A stretch of 5,980 nucleotides of DNA. It comes from an uncultured Flavobacteriales bacterium (GTDB taxonomy: Bacteria; Bacteroidota; Bacteroidia; Flavobacteriales_D; Sanyastnellaceae). The notes beneath the pieces were generated by a model. It made no database searches and was not told the DNA's origin. It worked only from the letters and a program-made list of their open reading frames with translations. This document shows positions 4,243 through 5,980 of this stretch, piece after piece (within the stretch, counting starts at the first letter, position 1; each line of letters starts with the position of its first letter). The DNA lies in contig CALKYI010000184.1 of assembly GCA_938003665.1 (NCBI GenBank), positions 1 to 5,980 of the forward strand, written 5' to 3'. The translations under genes and the position numbers were made by a program.

Positions 4243-5980
4243 ATGAATTACTTAACAATCACAACTGCTTGGAAGCGCGTTTCGCTGCTTTCACTTTCCA
4301 CCTTGTTGCTGACAGCAACGGGGTTTTCCCAGTTCTTGGGATTGGAAAGCGAGGTCCATGCCACCTCTGAACACGGCACCACTTACCGCGTCTATGCGGA
4401 GTTCGGCTCTGCTACCGATGAGTGCGTTGCTGTTTACTCTGTAGGTGCTGCTGAGGACAACCCCGTTACCCTCGAATTGGGTGTAACCACGTCATTCTAC
4501 CAAAACGGTGGTGGCGGCAACTTGGGATCTAGCATCAATGCTTTCTTCCTGACCATGCTGCCCGACCTGGCGTATGACAGCTGGTTCACCATCGGTTCAG
4601 AGACCAGTGACGATCCGACGATCTCGTCTATCGGGATGTCCGCTGCCTTCTCCGAATTCAATCTCGGAAACGGCTTCATCCTCGGTGAGGGTGCAGTAGG
4701 CGGAAGCTGGTATGTCACGCCGAGCTCGAACCCCCTCGCGTACGCGGGCGAGAATGGTATGGTGCTCTTGGGGCAGTTTACCGCCGCGGACGATTCCGAA
4801 GGAAATCCCGGACATGTAATGTGCGATTGGAACATCCAATGGCGCGATGCTGCGGGGGTGTCCCACAACGAGTTGGGCGCTACCCACGATACCGCGGACA
4901 ACTTGCCCGACGTATTGGGTTGCACGGATGAAGCAGCGTGCAACTACGATTCGGCGGCAACAGCGGATGACGGTTCTTGTGAATACATAGATGCATTGGG
5001 CGTGTGCGGAGGCGCATGCGAGGCAGATGCTGACGCGGATGGCATTTGTGATGATGTAGACGATTGTGTGGGTGCCTTGGACGCATGTGGCGTTTGCAAT
5101 GGCCCAGGTGAGATTTACGAGTGCGGTTGTGCCGATATCCCGGAAGGCGATTGCGATTGTGAAGGCACGCAAGCCGCTGAGGGATACGATTGTGCAGGTG
5201 ATTGCCTGGCAGATGCCGATGGCGATGGCGTGTGCGATCCGTTCGAAGTAGCAGGCTGCACCGATTCGGAGGCATGCAACTACAACGAAGCAGCAACCGA
5301 TGACGACGGCTCTTGCGCGGTACTCGATGAGTGCGGTGTATGTGGAGGCGACGGCATTGCAGAAGGCGCGTGCGATTGCGCAGGCAACACCATCGACGAA
5401 TGCGGTGAGTGCGGCGGCGACGGCATCGCTGAAGGCGCTTGCGATTGCGAGGGTACGTTGCCGGAAGCTGGTTACGATTGTGCGGGCGACTGCGTTAATG
5501 ACGCGGACGGAGACGGCATTTGCGATGAATTTGAAACAGCGGGCTGCACAGACGCAGACGCCGCGGACTACAACGCTTCAGCGACAGATGACGACGGCTC
5601 TTGTCTTTATTCGACGGTGTTTAACGTCGATATGTCATGCGTGGAATTCACGTTTAGCACGGTTCACATCACCGGTCCATTCTGCGGCTGGTGCGGTTCT
5701 GATGGGTGGAACGACCTGAGCGATGCAGATGCCGATGGCATTTACACTGTGACCTTGGACCTGCCTGCAGGCGATGTAGAGTACAAATACATGGTCGACA
5801 ACTGGGCTGGACAAGAAGATTTGATCGACGACATGCAGAACGGAGCCTCTTGCGCGCCTGTGACTGACTTTGCGACGTATGCCAACCGTTTGACCACGGC
5901 AGGCTCAACCAATGACGATACGTATGGCTCGTGCATCCCATGTTCTGAGCAGCAATTCTTCGAAACGGTGACGTTCGAGA
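4243..5980 (+). CDS. Secreted acidic Cys-rich repeat protein with carbohydrate-binding-like domain, 3' end outside window
   Basis: Open from ATG at 4243 to the right edge: 579 residues, no stop seen. The start was chosen because it opens directly into a signal peptide (Lys11-Arg12, then a hydrophobic run to about Gly27-Gln30). The in-frame ATGs at 4105 and 4141 add only low-complexity sequence. Residues about 31-220 match the N-terminal domain of the leftward protein at 995, including T-Y-R-V-Y-A (47-52), F-Y-Q (85-87) and Y-D-S-W-F-T-I-G (111-118). Residues 227-454 hold three 20-residue Cys/Asp modules (227, 339, 435), thrombospondin-3-like calcium stretches (262-275, 324-331, 420-427) and C-G-x-C-G-G-D-G links. 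Residues 458-531 resemble a CBM48/glycogen-binding-like beta domain (F-N-V-D-M, T-G-P-F, G-D-V-E-Y-K-Y). Such domains bind glucans in related proteins, so polysaccharide binding is plausible; any catalytic domain would lie beyond the window. Confidence 0.92.
   Translation, partial: MNYLTITTAWKRVSLLSLSTLLLTATGFSQFLGLESEVHATSEHGTTYRVYAEFGSATDECVAVYSVGAAEDNPVTLELGVTTSFYQNGGGGNLGSSINAFFLTMLPDLAYDSWFTIGSETSDDPTISSIGMSAAFSEFNLGNGFILGEGAVGGSWYVTPSSNPLAYAGENGMVLLGQFTAADDSEGNPGHVMCDWNIQWRDAAGVSHNELGATHDTADNLPDVLGCTDEAACNYDSAATADDGSCEYIDALGVCGGACEADADADGICDDVDDCVGALDACGVCNGPGEIYECGCADIPEGDCDCEGTQAAEGYDCAGDCLADADGDGVCDPFEVAGCTDSEACNYNEAATDDDGSCAVLDECGVCGGDGIAEGACDCAGNTIDECGECGGDGIAEGACDCEGTLPEAGYDCAGDCVNDADGDGICDEFETAGCTDADAADYNASATDDDGSCLYSTVFNVDMSCVEFTFSTVHITGPFCGWCGSDGWNDLSDADADGIYTVTLDLPAGDVEYKYMVDNWAGQEDLIDDMQNGASCAPVTDFATYANRLTTAGSTNDDTYGSCIPCSEQQFFETVTFE
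4921..5604 (+). repeat. Cys/Asp module and calcium-stretch repeat array with a 288-bp period
   Basis: Three 20-residue modules lie at 4921-4980, 5257-5316 and 5545-5604. The segment at 5152-5316 (residues 304-358) recurs at 5440-5604 (residues 400-454), exactly 288 nt away, with the same order of C-D-C, Y-D-C-A-G-D-C, D-A-D-G-D-G-x-C-D and module. Between them a C-G-x-C-G-G-D-G-I-A-E-G-A-C-D-C unit occurs at 5332 and again 69 nt later at 5401. Third-base differences are many, so the duplication is not recent. Confidence 0.85.

Noticed and set aside
4597..5172. Minus-strand frames opposite the rightward repeat gene (191, 148 and 138 codons)
   Set aside because: They are produced by the repetitive Asp, Gly and Cys codons of the plus-strand gene and encode low-complexity His/Arg/Pro- or Val/Ile-rich sequences.

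Overview
The window looks like a stretch of a marine Bacteroidota genome, most probably a Flavobacteriales relative. The grounds are the 20-residue Cys/Asp module (C-T-D-x-x-A-C-N-Y-D-x-x-A-x-x-D-D-G-S-C), which is very common in secreted proteins of marine Bacteroidota, the thrombospondin-type-3-like Asp/Cys repeats, and the lack of Shine-Dalgarno sequences before every start. The lineage is inferred from protein style only; there is no rRNA or marker gene here.

Layout. Three genes read leftward and one reads rightward, diverging from a 228-bp intergenic region (4015-4242). Leftward, in order of transcription: (1) a large secreted metalloprotease of the reprolysin/M12B type (1594-4014) with a P-domain-like beta-sandwich, five Cys/Asp modules and a dockerin-like C-terminus; (2) a small predicted lipoprotein of unknown function (1091-1606), whose start overlaps the protease stop by 13 nt; (3) after a 95-bp AT-rich gap with hairpins, a secreted repeat protein (1-995) cut by the left edge. 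Rightward: a secreted, very acidic, Cys-rich repeat protein (4243-5980) with a carbohydrate-binding-like domain, cut by the right edge. Genes cut by the edges have no visible stop, so both truncated proteins continue outside the window.

How they fit together. All four products carry an export signal. Three of the four share the same 20-residue module, 12 complete copies in total. The two outer genes also share a related N-terminal domain of about 170 residues around the motif Y-D-S-W-F-T-I-G, so they are diverged paralogues on either side of the protease-lipoprotein pair. The simplest reading is a locus for cell-surface or secreted proteins: a protease with a coupled lipoprotein, and multi-module adhesin- or enzyme-like proteins, possibly acting on polymers outside the cell. 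The function of the shared N-terminal domain and of the lipoprotein cannot be read from the sequence. No tRNA, rRNA, CRISPR array, transposase or phage gene was seen.
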